Positions 28,258-36,905 of a stretch of 64,000 nucleotides of DNA are shown piece after piece. The position numbers and the translations under genes were made by a program. Within the stretch, counting starts at the first letter, position 1. The number at the start of each line of letters is the position of its first letter. Origin of the DNA: Mesorhizobium sp. Pch-S (GTDB lineage: Bacteria > Pseudomonadota > Alphaproteobacteria > Rhizobiales > Rhizobiaceae); NCBI RefSeq assembly GCF_004136315.1, contig NZ_CP029562.1:5417501-5481500 (forward strand). Direction: 5' to 3'. The notes beneath the pieces are model-generated. The model searched no databases, was not told where the DNA came from, and worked only from the letters and a program-made list of their open reading frames with translations.

Positions 28258-29541
28258 ATGACCAACGCCATGCGCTGGACGAACTGGTCGGGCTTTGTCG
28301 CAGGCTCGCCGCAGCAGATATTGACCCCGGATAGCCTCGACGGCGTCGTCGAGGCGGTGAAGACCGCCCCAGGTCCACTGCGTGTCGTCGGGGCAGGACA
28401 TTCCTTCACGCCGCTGGCGAGGACGGACGGCACGATGCTGTCGCTGGAGAAGTTCGAAGGGCTGGTTTCGCATGACGAAGCCGCCGCTGTCGCACGCGTC
28501 CGAGCCGGTACCAGGCTCGGCTCGCTGATGCAGCTGCTGCAGGAGGTCGGACAGGGTCTGCCCAATATGGGCGACATCGACAAGCAGGCAATCGGTGGTG
28601 CACTCGGAACCGCGACGCACGGATCGGGGCGGGTGCTTGGTGCCTATCATACGCAGCTCCAGGCGACACAGTTCGTCGATGGGCGAGGCGGGCTGCGCGA
28701 ACTCACGTTGGAGATGGATCGCGACTTGATCCACGCCACGGGGGTGGCGCTTGGAAGTTTCGGCGTGTTGACGGAAGTCACGTTGAAGAACATCCCGACC
28801 TACAGGCTGCACCGGCGCAAATGGGTGCTGCCGATCAAGGAAATGCTGGCGCAATTCGAGCCGATGATGGGCGCGCATCGGTCCGCCGAATTCTACTATG
28901 TTCCCTTTTCCGGCCATGCCCAGTTCATTGCCAGCGACCTTTCCGACACACCGGTGAGTCCAAGGCCGCCGGAAGAGGATGAGGCGGGTCTGGCCACGCT
29001 GCGCAAGCTGCGCACGGCGCTGCGCCGGGCACCCTGGCTGCGCGGATTGATCATCCGCTCCGTCATGGCCAGGCTGCCGGCGGAGGACTACGTGCAGGAT
29101 TGGCTCAACGTCTACGCCAGCGATCGCCGCACCCGCTTCAACGAAATGGAGTATCATCTGCCTTTCGAGGAAGGTCCCAGGGCCCTGGCCGAAATCATCG
29201 AGCTGACAGAAAAGCGCTTTCCGGAGGTCTATTTCCCGATGGAGGTCCGCTCTGTCGCAGCCGACGAATTCTGGCTGAGTCCTTTCTACCGGCGACCGAC
29301 CTGCTCGATTGCGATCCATCACGACGCGGCCAATGATCCGCTGCCGTTCATGCGCGCGGCGGAGCCGATTTTCCGCAGATATGGCGGGCGCCCGCATTGG
29401 GGAAAGATGCACAGCCTGAAGGCCACGGATTTCGAGACGCTCTATCCGCGCTGGAGGGACGCGATGGATGTGCGGCGCGACATCGATCCGCAAGGTCGTT
29501 TCGTTTCGCCCTATATGGCAGACCTGTTCGGTTTGAAGTGA
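28258..29541 (+). CDS. FAD-linked aldonolactone/alditol oxidase-like protein
   Basis: 427 residues of the vanillyl-alcohol-oxidase superfamily, D-arabinono-1,4-lactone oxidase group. The FAD-binding segment VVGAGHSFTPLARTDG holds His48, the position at which relatives attach FAD covalently. GDIDKQAIGGALGTATHGSG is the second FAD block, and the C-terminal HWGKMHSL motif is typical of aldonolactone and alditol oxidases. Such enzymes oxidise a sugar lactone or polyol with O2 or a dehydrogenase acceptor. It follows the MFS gene by 14 bases and overlaps the PLP gene by one base, so all three are co-translated. The substrate is unknown. Confidence 0.85.
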   Translation: MTNAMRWTNWSGFVAGSPQQILTPDSLDGVVEAVKTAPGPLRVVGAGHSFTPLARTDGTMLSLEKFEGLVSHDEAAAVARVRAGTRLGSLMQLLQEVGQGLPNMGDIDKQAIGGALGTATHGSGRVLGAYHTQLQATQFVDGRGGLRELTLEMDRDLIHATGVALGSFGVLTEVTLKNIPTYRLHRRKWVLPIKEMLAQFEPMMGAHRSAEFYYVPFSGHAQFIASDLSDTPVSPRPPEEDEAGLATLRKLRTALRRAPWLRGLIIRSVMARLPAEDYVQDWLNVYASDRRTRFNEMEYHLPFEEGPRALAEIIELTEKRFPEVYFPMEVRSVAADEFWLSPFYRRPTCSIAIHHDAANDPLPFMRAAEPIFRRYGGRPHWGKMHSLKATDFETLYPRWRDAMDVRRDIDPQGRFVSPYMADLFGLK

Positions 29542-30689
29542 TGGACGGCTATTTTCAAACCATGACGGTGGCGTTGCGCGAGGCCGGCCTGTTCAAGCCT
29601 TGCCTTGTGCTGGATCGCGACCGGCTCGACGGCAATGTTTCGTTGACCCGGCAGAAGCTGGCTCCTGAATTTGCACTTCGGCTGGTCGACAAGTCGCTGG
29701 CCTGCCTGCCGCTGCTTTCCCGCATTGCCGATACCTTGGGCGCGTCACGGTTCATGACCTTCCACCTGCCGATCAGTGAGGCGGTTCTCAGGGCTTTTCC
29801 GAAGGCGGATCTGCTGTTCGGCAAGCCGATGCCGGTCGAAGCGGCCCGGCGGGTTCTGGCGTGCAAGCACGATGACTGGAGGCGTGTCTGCTGGTTGATC
29901 GATACGGAAGCGCGGCTCGAGCAGTACATGGTGATGGCCGAGGCGCTGGGCTGTGAGCTGCGCATCGCCTTCGAGGTTGATATCGGCCTGCATCGCGGCG
30001 GCATTGCCGAACCGGCGGCGCTGGCGCACGCGCTGCAGCGGGTACGACAGCATCCCCTGCTGCGTTGCGAAGGCATCATGGGTTACGAGGCGCACGCGCC
30101 GCATATTCCGGATCTGTTCGGCGGGCCGGAAAAAGCGTTGGCGCAGTCGGTCGCCGCATTCCAGGCTTTCGTCTCCTGCCTGGGGCCGGACGAGCGGCAG
30201 ATTCTGAACATCGGCGGCTCGAAAACCGCGTTGCTGCATGGGGCGCGGACGCAGGCCAACGAAGTGTCGATCGGTTCGGCGTTCGTGCTGCCGAGCGACT
30301 TCGATACCGCTGGTCTCACCGGCTTCCAGCCGGCGGCGTTCATCGCGACGCCGGTGCTGAAGGTGGTGGAGGCGCAACTGCCAGGCCCGGCTTTCGTCGG
30401 CCGGGCGTTGCAGATGCTTGGCCGGTTCCCACGCCGAGGCTGCTACATCTATGGCGGCAAGTGGATGGCGAAGCCGGTCTTTCCCGAAGGAGCATGGGAG
30501 GAGGCGACACTTGGCCAGTCCTCCAATCAGCAGTTCATGGCACTGCCAGCCGATGCGACGCTTCAACCGGACGATTTCTTCTTTCTGCGTCCCACGCAGT
30601 CCGAATTCGTCTTGCAACAGTTCGGCACCATCGCGGTGTTTTCGCAAGGACATATCATCGAACACTGGCCGGTCTTGCCGTTGGGCTGA
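29541..30689 (+). CDS. PLP-dependent amino acid deaminase/aldolase-like enzyme (alanine racemase fold)
   Basis: 382 residues, DSD1/D-threonine aldolase relatives with an N-terminal alanine-racemase-type barrel. The PLP lysine is Lys51 in LRLVDKSLACLPLL. IAFEVDIGLHRGGI and ILNIGGSKTALLHG are cofactor and active-site blocks. The C-terminal metal-binding region of D-serine dehydratases is only partly recognisable. Enzymes of this group deaminate or cleave D-amino acids. The coupling to a lactone-oxidase-like flavoprotein (one-base ATGA-type overlap) suggests a hydroxy-amino-acid or amino-sugar pathway; that is inference. Confidence 0.78.
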   Translation: MDGYFQTMTVALREAGLFKPCLVLDRDRLDGNVSLTRQKLAPEFALRLVDKSLACLPLLSRIADTLGASRFMTFHLPISEAVLRAFPKADLLFGKPMPVEAARRVLACKHDDWRRVCWLIDTEARLEQYMVMAEALGCELRIAFEVDIGLHRGGIAEPAALAHALQRVRQHPLLRCEGIMGYEAHAPHIPDLFGGPEKALAQSVAAFQAFVSCLGPDERQILNIGGSKTALLHGARTQANEVSIGSAFVLPSDFDTAGLTGFQPAAFIATPVLKVVEAQLPGPAFVGRALQMLGRFPRRGCYIYGGKWMAKPVFPEGAWEEATLGQSSNQQFMALPADATLQPDDFFFLRPTQSEFVLQQFGTIAVFSQGHIIEHWPVLPLG

Positions 30690-30747
30690 CGCGTCGCTGT
30701 GAAAAGCCCTTGGGAGGGCTTGATCGTTGCTTCAGGCATCCATATAT

Positions 30748-30772
30748 TTGACTTAGTCAACAATATCGTTGA
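30748..30772 (+). promoter_or_regulatory. Candidate MarR operator
   Basis: TTGACTTAGTCAA (30748-30760) is a palindrome apart from its centre base, and TCAAC (30757-30761) with GTTGA (30768-30772) forms a second overlapping inverted repeat. They lie 30-54 bases before the MarR-GNAT start, fitting self-regulation. Confidence 0.55.
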
Positions 30773-30801
30773 CGCAGTCCATTGATGCCTTAGAGGTTCC
30801 C

Positions 30802-31737
30802 ATGTCTGCTTTTTCCAGCCCCAATGATGAGCAGGTCGCCTGCGTGCGCGCTTTCAACCGCTTCTACACGCGTCAGATCGGCCTGCTCGAGGAGGTGCTG
30901 CTGAAGAGCCCGTTTTCGCTGAGTGAGGCGCGAGTCCTGTTCGACCTGGCCCAGCGCGACGGCCAGAGCGCCGCAGAGCTCGGGCGTGAGCTTGGCCTCG
31001 ATGCCGGCTATCTCAGCCGCATGCTCAAGAAGTTCGAGGAGCGCGGGTTGGTGTTGCGCCAGGCCCAGGCCGATGACGCCAGGCAATCGGCAATCGCGCT
31101 GACCGATGCCGGCAGGCGGACATTCGCGGGCCTGGATGAAGCCTCCAACAATGAAATAGGCACGCTGCTGGACCAACTGCCGGCTGAGCGTCGCGAGACG
31201 CTGGTGACAGCGATGATGACGATCATGCGGCTGTTGGGCGACGGAATTGAACCCAAGGTGCCCTATATCCTGCGGCCGCTGCAGACGGGCGATGTCGGCT
31301 GGATCACCCATCGGCAGGGCCTGCTTTATGCGCAGGAATATGGTTGGGACGAGACCTACGAGGCGCTGGTTGCCGAAATCCTCGTCGGTTTCGTCCGGTT
31401 TTATGATCCGAAGAAGGAGCGCGCCTGGGTCGCGGAACGCAATGGCGAAGTGGTGGGATCGGTCTTCGCCGTGCACCAGTCCGACGATGTGGCGAAGCTC
31501 AGGCTGCTTTATGTCGAGCCATCGGCACGCGGACTTGGCATTGGCAAGCGACTGGTGGATGAATGCATCGCCTTTGCCCGCTCGCGCGGCTACAAGACGC
31601 TGACCTTATGGACCAACGACATTCTTGTTGCGGCGCGACGCATCTATCAGGATGCAGGGTTTAAGCTGGCCAAGGAGGAGCGTCACACGTCCTTTGGCAA
31701 GGAACTCGTCGGTCAGATCTGGAACCTGGAGCTTTAG
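30802..31737 (+). CDS. MarR-type regulator fused to GNAT acetyltransferase
   Basis: 311 residues in two parts. Residues 1-140 are a MarR winged helix (SLSEARVLFDLAQRDGQSAAELGRELGLDAGYLSRMLKKFEERGLVLR). Residues about 152-311 are a GNAT N-acetyltransferase with the acetyl-CoA loop SARGLGIGKRLV and the C-terminal YKTLTLWTNDILVAARRIYQDAGF. This fusion is a known architecture in rhizobia and relatives, but its acetyl acceptor is generally unknown. ATG 30802 gives the usual N-terminus MSAFSSPNDEQ; an in-frame GTG/ATG upstream would overlap the operator. A palindrome upstream suggests self-regulation. Confidence 0.88.
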   Translation: MSAFSSPNDEQVACVRAFNRFYTRQIGLLEEVLLKSPFSLSEARVLFDLAQRDGQSAAELGRELGLDAGYLSRMLKKFEERGLVLRQAQADDARQSAIALTDAGRRTFAGLDEASNNEIGTLLDQLPAERRETLVTAMMTIMRLLGDGIEPKVPYILRPLQTGDVGWITHRQGLLYAQEYGWDETYEALVAEILVGFVRFYDPKKERAWVAERNGEVVGSVFAVHQSDDVAKLRLLYVEPSARGLGIGKRLVDECIAFARSRGYKTLTLWTNDILVAARRIYQDAGFKLAKEERHTSFGKELVGQIWNLEL

Positions 31738-31903
31738 TCACGTCGAGCGTGCGCTGCACGATCGCAACATTGTTCTGTTTCCCGCAGAGCCTGGTGCATG
31801 ACCGTGCCCGTGGTGATCGTATAGAGGGCACTGCTTTGCTTTTCCCGGCCGAGCCGAAGCGCGACACTTCGAACATTCGATGCAGTCGAACTGGAGACGA
31901 GCG

Positions 31904-32425
31904 ATGGCCTTCCGTTTCAAGGATGTTTTCGACAACACAAAAACCGCGCTCGGCGCTGATGCCAGCCAGGCGGCCGTGACCTTCCAGGCGCGTTCGCAGC
32001 TTGCTGATGGATTCCGTTCGAATGTAGCGATCCGTCAGTTCAGCATCGGTGTCGATGAGCCGCCGGCGCTGGCCGGCCAGGATACGGCTCCAAACCCGGT
32101 CGAATATGTTCTGGCGGCGCTCGGTTCATGCCAGGAGATCACATACCGGCTTTACGCCGACGCACTTGGCATTCCGCTCGACAGTGTATCGGTGCAGTTG
32201 AGCGGTGATATCGATCTGCGCGGCTTCTTTAACGTCGACCCCAAAGTTCGACCGGGCTATCAGCGCATCAATGCCGAGGTTTTCATCGACAGTCCGGCGT
32301 CCGAGGCCGACATCGCCCGGCTCAAGGAAACCGTCGACCGGCACTGCCCGGTGCTCGACATCCTGCGCAACCCGACGCCAGTCGAGTTGCAACTCACCAC
32401 AAAAGTGCGGCAGGCGGCGGAGTAG
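31904..32425 (+). CDS. OsmC family protein
   Basis: 173 residues. The two redox cysteines of the OsmC/Ohr superfamily are visible: Cys76 in AALGSCQEITYRLYADALGI and Cys148 in VDRHCPVLDILRNPTPV. The protein is expected to be a dimer that reduces organic or fatty-acid hydroperoxides, although this subgroup is less well characterised than Ohr. ATG 31904 has GGAG upstream; an in-frame ATG at 31880 is weaker. It is monocistronic, ending at the terminator 32484-32512. Confidence 0.87.
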   Translation: MAFRFKDVFDNTKTALGADASQAAVTFQARSQLADGFRSNVAIRQFSIGVDEPPALAGQDTAPNPVEYVLAALGSCQEITYRLYADALGIPLDSVSVQLSGDIDLRGFFNVDPKVRPGYQRINAEVFIDSPASEADIARLKETVDRHCPVLDILRNPTPVELQLTTKVRQAAE

Positions 32426-32483
32426 GGGCGCTCAAGCCTGGCCAGCAAGCCACCTGGCCTTGGTCCAGTTCGAAGATTTGTCA

Positions 32484-32512
32484 GGGTCGAACCGTCGGGT
32501 TCGGCCCTTTTT
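32484..32512 (+). terminator. Terminator after the OsmC gene
   Basis: GGGTCGAACC (32484-32493) pairs with GGTTCGGCCC (32498-32507), one G-T, loop GTCG, followed by TTTTT. It is a strong factor-independent terminator. Confidence 0.85.
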
Positions 32513-32612
32513 GTCATGCCGTCGCGCGTATGCGTCCGTGTCAGGATGTTCCGGCGTCGGCGCATGGCTGTCATGCAAATTTGCCCGATCACGTCTTGTG
32601 TGATCGGCTTGA

Positions 32613-32632
32613 ATAGTAAGCATGCTTATTAT
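32613..32632 (+). promoter_or_regulatory. MarR operator overlapping the promoter of marR-emrA-emrB
   Basis: A 20-bp inverted repeat with perfect core TAAGCATGCTTA and one mismatched pair outside. It covers the likely -10 (TTATAT near 32629) and lies 12 bases before the MarR ATG. This is the expected place for repression by the MarR protein encoded next. Confidence 0.72.
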
Positions 32633-32643
32633 ATCTCACGCTC

Positions 32644-33138
32644 ATGACCTCGAACACGGAACATACGCTTGGCTTTCTGGTCCACACCGTGGGCCGGCTG
32701 TTGCGCAAGCGCCTGGAGCAGATGGCGATCGATACGCATCTTTCCGCCGCCCAGTGGCGGTTGCTGTTCTGGGTCGCGAAGGAAGAAGGAACGACCCAGG
32801 CCCGTATTGCTGAGTTTCTGGAAATCGAGCCCATCAGCGTTTCGCGCATGCTCGATCGCATGGAACAGGGCGGCTGGGTCGAACGCCGGGCTGATCTCAA
32901 CGATCGCCGCGTGCGCGCGATTTTCCTGACCGAGCTCGGGCGGGAAGCCTTTGTCTACGTGAAGAGTTTTGTCGGCGAGGTCACCGAAGAGGCTTTTGCC
33001 GGCATATCGAAGGCCGACCAGAAGATCATCATGCAGGGGCTCGAGAGGGTCATCGAGAACCTGAACAGCAACATAACGTCTTCCCAAGACATTGAAGATG
33101 GCACCGAAGCCAAGACCTTAGAAAGTGCACCCCAATGA
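32644..33138 (+). CDS. MarR family transcriptional regulator of an efflux operon
   Basis: 164 residues. The winged helix is complete: LSAAQWRLLFWVAKEEGTTQARIAEFLEIEPISVSRMLDRMEQGGWVERRADLNDRRVRAIFLTELG, with the DxRxR-type wing. It lies at the head of an emrA-emrB operon and overlaps emrA by four bases (ATGA). It is therefore very likely the repressor of its own operon and is released by efflux substrates. A 20-bp palindrome overlapping the promoter is the probable site. Confidence 0.92.
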   Translation: MTSNTEHTLGFLVHTVGRLLRKRLEQMAIDTHLSAAQWRLLFWVAKEEGTTQARIAEFLEIEPISVSRMLDRMEQGGWVERRADLNDRRVRAIFLTELGREAFVYVKSFVGEVTEEAFAGISKADQKIIMQGLERVIENLNSNITSSQDIEDGTEAKTLESAPQ

Positions 33139-34316
33139 ACGCCGTGTCCAAGATCGATGAGAAAGATGCTGCCAAGCTCGATATGGAACAGCCGACCCCG
33201 GCTGCCCAGCCGGCCATAGCAGCGCCGCCTCCGGTGGAAACGCTGGCGGTGCCGCAGAAGAAGAAGTCCCGCGGCCTTCGCTTCTTCCTGATGGTTTCGG
33301 TGCCGCTGATCCTCGTGGCTGCCGGCGGCTATTACTACGTGACCGGTGGTCGCTATGAAGAAACAGAAAACGCCAACCTGCAGCAGGCGACGCTTTCGAT
33401 CGCAGCCAATGTCCCCGGTCGTATCGTTGAAGTGAACGTTGCCGACAACAAGCCGGTGAGGAAAGGCGACGTGCTGTTCGCCGTCGACCCCGAACCCTAC
33501 AAGATCGCTCTCGCGCAGGCCGATGCCGCTGTCGCCAACGCGCGGCTCGGTGTCGAGCAGTTGCGTTCCGCCTACAGGCAGGCCCAGGCCAAGGAATTGT
33601 CGGCATCGAGCGAGGTCACCTATGCGCAGTCGCAATATGACCGTGCCGTTGATCTGGTGAAGAAGGGTATCAACCCGCAATCCACCCTCGACCAGGCCCG
33701 CAACGACCTCGACAAGGCCAAGCAGGATCTCTCTGTTGCGGTCCAGGGTATCGACAGCGCCAAGGCTGCGCTGGATGGCAATCCCGATATTGCCACGGAC
33801 CAGCATCCGACCGTGCTGGCCGCGTTTGCCGCACGCGACAAGGCTGCTTTCGACCTTTCCCAGGCGACCGTGCGGGCACCCGACGATGGTGTTGCCTACA
33901 AGGCCGCATCCTTCCGCGTCGGTCAGTATGTCGGCGTCGGCACGCCGCTGTTCGCGCTGGTCGAGACCGGCGATACGTGGATCGATGCCAACTTCAAGGA
34001 AACGCAGCTGACCCGCATGAAGCCGGGCCAGAAGGCCGAGGTCGTGCTCGATACCTATCCGGACAAGACCTTCGAGGCGACTGTGCAGGCGATCGGCGCC
34101 GGCACCGGAGCGCAATTCTCGCTGCTGCCGGCACAGAACGCCACCGGAAACTGGGTCAAGGTCACGCAGCGCATCCCCGTGCGCCTGCAACTTGACGACA
34201 AGGATGCCGAGCTCGCGTTGCGCGCGGGCATGAGCGCCTCCGTCACCGTCGACACCGGTGTCTCGCGCGGTTTTGGCGGCCTGTTCGGCAAGGCTTTCGC
34301 CGGCGAGGCCAAGTAA
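33135..34316 (+). CDS. emrA: HlyD/EmrA family membrane fusion protein
   Basis: 393 residues. A proline-rich cytoplasmic N-terminus (about 55 residues) is followed by one membrane segment (FFLMVSVPLILVAAGGYYYV). Then come the biotinyl-lipoyl-like domain (ENANLQQATLSIAANVPGRIVEVNVADNKPVRKGDVLFAVD), a coiled-coil hairpin with SEVTYAQSQYDRAVDLVKKGI, and the beta-barrel domain. It links the EmrB pump to an outer-membrane channel such as TolC. It overlaps the MarR gene by four bases. The symbol is by family; the drugs exported are unknown. Confidence 0.88.
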   Translation: MNAVSKIDEKDAAKLDMEQPTPAAQPAIAAPPPVETLAVPQKKKSRGLRFFLMVSVPLILVAAGGYYYVTGGRYEETENANLQQATLSIAANVPGRIVEVNVADNKPVRKGDVLFAVDPEPYKIALAQADAAVANARLGVEQLRSAYRQAQAKELSASSEVTYAQSQYDRAVDLVKKGINPQSTLDQARNDLDKAKQDLSVAVQGIDSAKAALDGNPDIATDQHPTVLAAFAARDKAAFDLSQATVRAPDDGVAYKAASFRVGQYVGVGTPLFALVETGDTWIDANFKETQLTRMKPGQKAEVVLDTYPDKTFEATVQAIGAGTGAQFSLLPAQNATGNWVKVTQRIPVRLQLDDKDAELALRAGMSASVTVDTGVSRGFGGLFGKAFAGEAK

Positions 34317-34589
34317 GAAAACGGTTCGTTGGAACCGGAGCACAGTTTTACGAGGAGGATCGGATTGCCGGCGGGCCGGCGCGGCAGGTGAGACGGGTTG
34401 AGACGGTGCACATGCGCCGTCCTGGCCGGATCAGCCTTCGTCGCTACCCGCCAAGAGTTTCCGGGCGGCAGGCACCTCAAGCGGGCGCCACCGTTAACCC
34501 CCAAAACGGCTGGCATCTTCCCGAGTTGGGTCGCCTGCCGCCCGGAAAGCCCGCAGGCCACCGATCATTCCGGACTGGACAATGTTGCC

Positions 34590-36122
34590 ATGAGCGCAGA
34601 TCAAACCTTTCGCGAAGTTCCGAACCGCGGGCTGGCCACGGTCGCCATCATGGCGGCGACGGTCATGCAGGTGCTCGATACCACGATCGCCAACGTCGCG
34701 TTGCCGTCGATGTCGGGCGACCTCGGCGCTTCTCCTGACACCATCAACTGGGTGCTGACGTCCTATATCGTCGCGGCAGCCATCGTCACGCCGATGACGG
34801 GCTGGCTCTCGGACAAATTCGGACGCAAGGAGTTGTTCCTCGGTTCGGTCGTCGGCTTTGTCGCCTTTTCGCTCTTGTGCGGTATTGCCTGGAGCCTGGA
34901 GACGATGGTGCTGTTCCGCCTGATGCAAGGCGTGTTCGGCGCATCAATCGTGCCGTTGTCGCAGCTTTTCCTGATGGACATCAATCCCAAGGAGCGGCGC
35001 GGACAGGCGATGGCAATCTGGGGGGCCGGCATCATGGTTGGCCCCGTGGTCGGCCCAACCTTGGGCGGCTGGCTGACCGACAGCTATAACTGGCGCTGGG
35101 TATTCCTTATCAATCTGCCGGTCGGCATCGTCGCCTTCCTCGGCATGGCTGCGTTCCTGCCAAGCATCCCGAAGCGCTTGCGCGGCTTCGATTTCTTCGG
35201 CTTCGCCATGTTGTCGCTTGGTGTCGGAGCGTTGCAGTTGATGCTCGACCGCGGGCCGGACGCGGACTGGTTCTCGTCCATCGAAATCTGGATCGAGACC
35301 GGCCTGGCGTTGATCGGCTTCTGGGTGTTCATCGTCCACACCGTCACCGCGGAGCGGCCGTTCATCGATGCCAAGATCTTCCGCGACCGCAATTTCGCGA
35401 CTGCGCTGGTGTTCATTTTCATCATCGGCGTCATTCTGCTCGCCGGTATGGCGTTGCTGCCGCCGATGCTCTCGGCCATCTTCGGCTATCCGACGGTGAC
35501 GACGGGCATGGTGATGGCACCGCGCGGCGTCGGTACCATGATCTCGATGCTGGCGGTCGGACGCCTGATGAAGATGGTCGACCCGAAGAAGCTGATCTTC
35601 ATCGGCATGCTGCTCACGGCCTATTCATTCTACATGATGTCTGCCTTCACGCCACAGATGGATGCCTGGCCGATCGTGACGTCGGGCATCGTGCAGGGCT
35701 TGGGGCTCGGCCTGGTGTTCGTGCCGATTTCGACCATGGCGTTCTCGACGCTCAATCCAGCCAACCTGCCGGACGCGACATCGCTGTTCACGCTGGTGCG
35801 CAACATCGGTTCGTCGATCGGTATCTCGGCCTTTACGGCGGTGCTGACACAGAACACGCAGATCAACCACGTCGAGTTGTCGACATTCATCAATCCGTTC
35901 AATCCGAACTTGTGGCTCGCCAACCCCTCGGCGGCGCTGGGTGATCGCACCGCGCTCGCGCAGGTCGACGGTCTGGTCAACATCCAGGCGCAGATGATCT
36001 CCTATGTCTCGGACTTCAAGCTGATGGCACTTGTCACGGCATGCGCCATACCGCTGTTGTTGCTGCTGAGGTCGCCCAAGCAGGCACCGGCCGGTGGTGC
36101 GCCGGCAGTGCATATGGAGTGA
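34590..36122 (+). CDS. emrB: DHA2 family MFS drug exporter (EmrB/QacA type)
   Basis: 510 residues with about 14 membrane segments. The start LATVAIMAATVMQVLDTTIANVALPSMSGDL contains motif D1 and GWLSDKFGRKELFLGS is motif A; MVGPVVGPTLGGWLTDSYNWRWVFLINLPVG is motif C. It exports hydrophobic compounds by proton antiport together with EmrA. ATG 34590 begins MSADQTF; the frame is open further upstream, but that 273-base gap after emrA has no protein-like sequence and only a GC-rich hairpin near 34368. The gap is unusually long for an emrAB operon. Confidence 0.92.
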   Translation: MSADQTFREVPNRGLATVAIMAATVMQVLDTTIANVALPSMSGDLGASPDTINWVLTSYIVAAAIVTPMTGWLSDKFGRKELFLGSVVGFVAFSLLCGIAWSLETMVLFRLMQGVFGASIVPLSQLFLMDINPKERRGQAMAIWGAGIMVGPVVGPTLGGWLTDSYNWRWVFLINLPVGIVAFLGMAAFLPSIPKRLRGFDFFGFAMLSLGVGALQLMLDRGPDADWFSSIEIWIETGLALIGFWVFIVHTVTAERPFIDAKIFRDRNFATALVFIFIIGVILLAGMALLPPMLSAIFGYPTVTTGMVMAPRGVGTMISMLAVGRLMKMVDPKKLIFIGMLLTAYSFYMMSAFTPQMDAWPIVTSGIVQGLGLGLVFVPISTMAFSTLNPANLPDATSLFTLVRNIGSSIGISAFTAVLTQNTQINHVELSTFINPFNPNLWLANPSAALGDRTALAQVDGLVNIQAQMISYVSDFKLMALVTACAIPLLLLLRSPKQAPAGGAPAVHME

Positions 36123-36201
36123 GGGCACTAAGGGATCAGGGCAGTGAGGCAGCTGACGAGCGGGAACGGGACGTTCCTCCTGTTCCTAGTCCCTTGTCCT
36201 G

Positions 36202-36723
36202 CTATCTCCCCATCACCAGCGCCCAGTAGCGCCAGTCCGGTCGCTTGGCATCCGCGACATAGGCGAGGCCGAAGCGTGTGAAACGTGGGTCGAGCATGTT
36301 GCGCCGGTGCGGCGGCGAATTCATCCACATGTCGAACAGGCGGGTAAGGTCCATGCGGCCTTGCGCGATGTTTTCGGCTGCTGCTCCTTCGATGCCGTTG
36401 TCGGACACGCGCGAAGCGAAATCCTTGCCCCAGCCGGTGGTGTGCTCCATGCGGCCGGCACCTGCCATGAAGCGCGCCTGCTGCAGGGCAGCCTGTTCCA
36501 GTTGCGAATCCGGCGCCATCGCCGGCAGTCCTGCACTGGACCGTATCTTTCCGACCAGCGCGGAGGCAGACGATGAAGCGCCGCCGCCTTCGCCGGTCGA
36601 GCGAACCGTGCCGCATCCAGCGAGCGCGACGAGCAACCCGCCGCCGGCGAGTGCGAGGAAGCCTCGGCGGGGAAGCCGGGGACGATGATCTGCCGATGGC
36701 GAAGGGTCGAAGGAGGAGAGCAT
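36202..36723 (-). CDS. CAP-domain (SCP/PR-1-like) lipoprotein
   Basis: 173 residues. An N-terminal export signal has an RR pair (19-20) and a lipobox LAGC (34-37), so the mature protein is lipid-anchored at Cys37. The CAP domain is visible in RMEHTTGWGKDFASRVSDNGIEG, AAENIAQG, LFDMWMNSPPHRRNMLDPRFTRFGLAYV and the C-terminal WALVMG. Bacterial CAP proteins are secreted and of uncertain role. ATG 36723 has GGGAG five to six bases upstream; longer frames up to 36807 add an unlikely Cys- and Arg-rich stretch. It faces the emrB end and is divergent from DUF2189. Confidence 0.86.
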   Translation of the reverse strand: MLSSFDPSPSADHRPRLPRRGFLALAGGGLLVALAGCGTVRSTGEGGGASSSASALVGKIRSSAGLPAMAPDSQLEQAALQQARFMAGAGRMEHTTGWGKDFASRVSDNGIEGAAAENIAQGRMDLTRLFDMWMNSPPHRRNMLDPRFTRFGLAYVADAKRPDWRYWALVMGR

Positions 36724-36905
36724 TAAATCTCCCATAACGGTGATCATGGCTTTTAGCAGGCAGGACGTGTCGGACCTCAACAATCTGTGATGGCGGCAGC
36801 GCGACAATATCGGCGAAAACTGCTAGTCTTCCTCCGTTGATTGAGTGGCAGCCACGGGCGGCCATCCTGGCGATGACCGCCCTCCAACCCGACGGGAGGA
36901 AGGTA

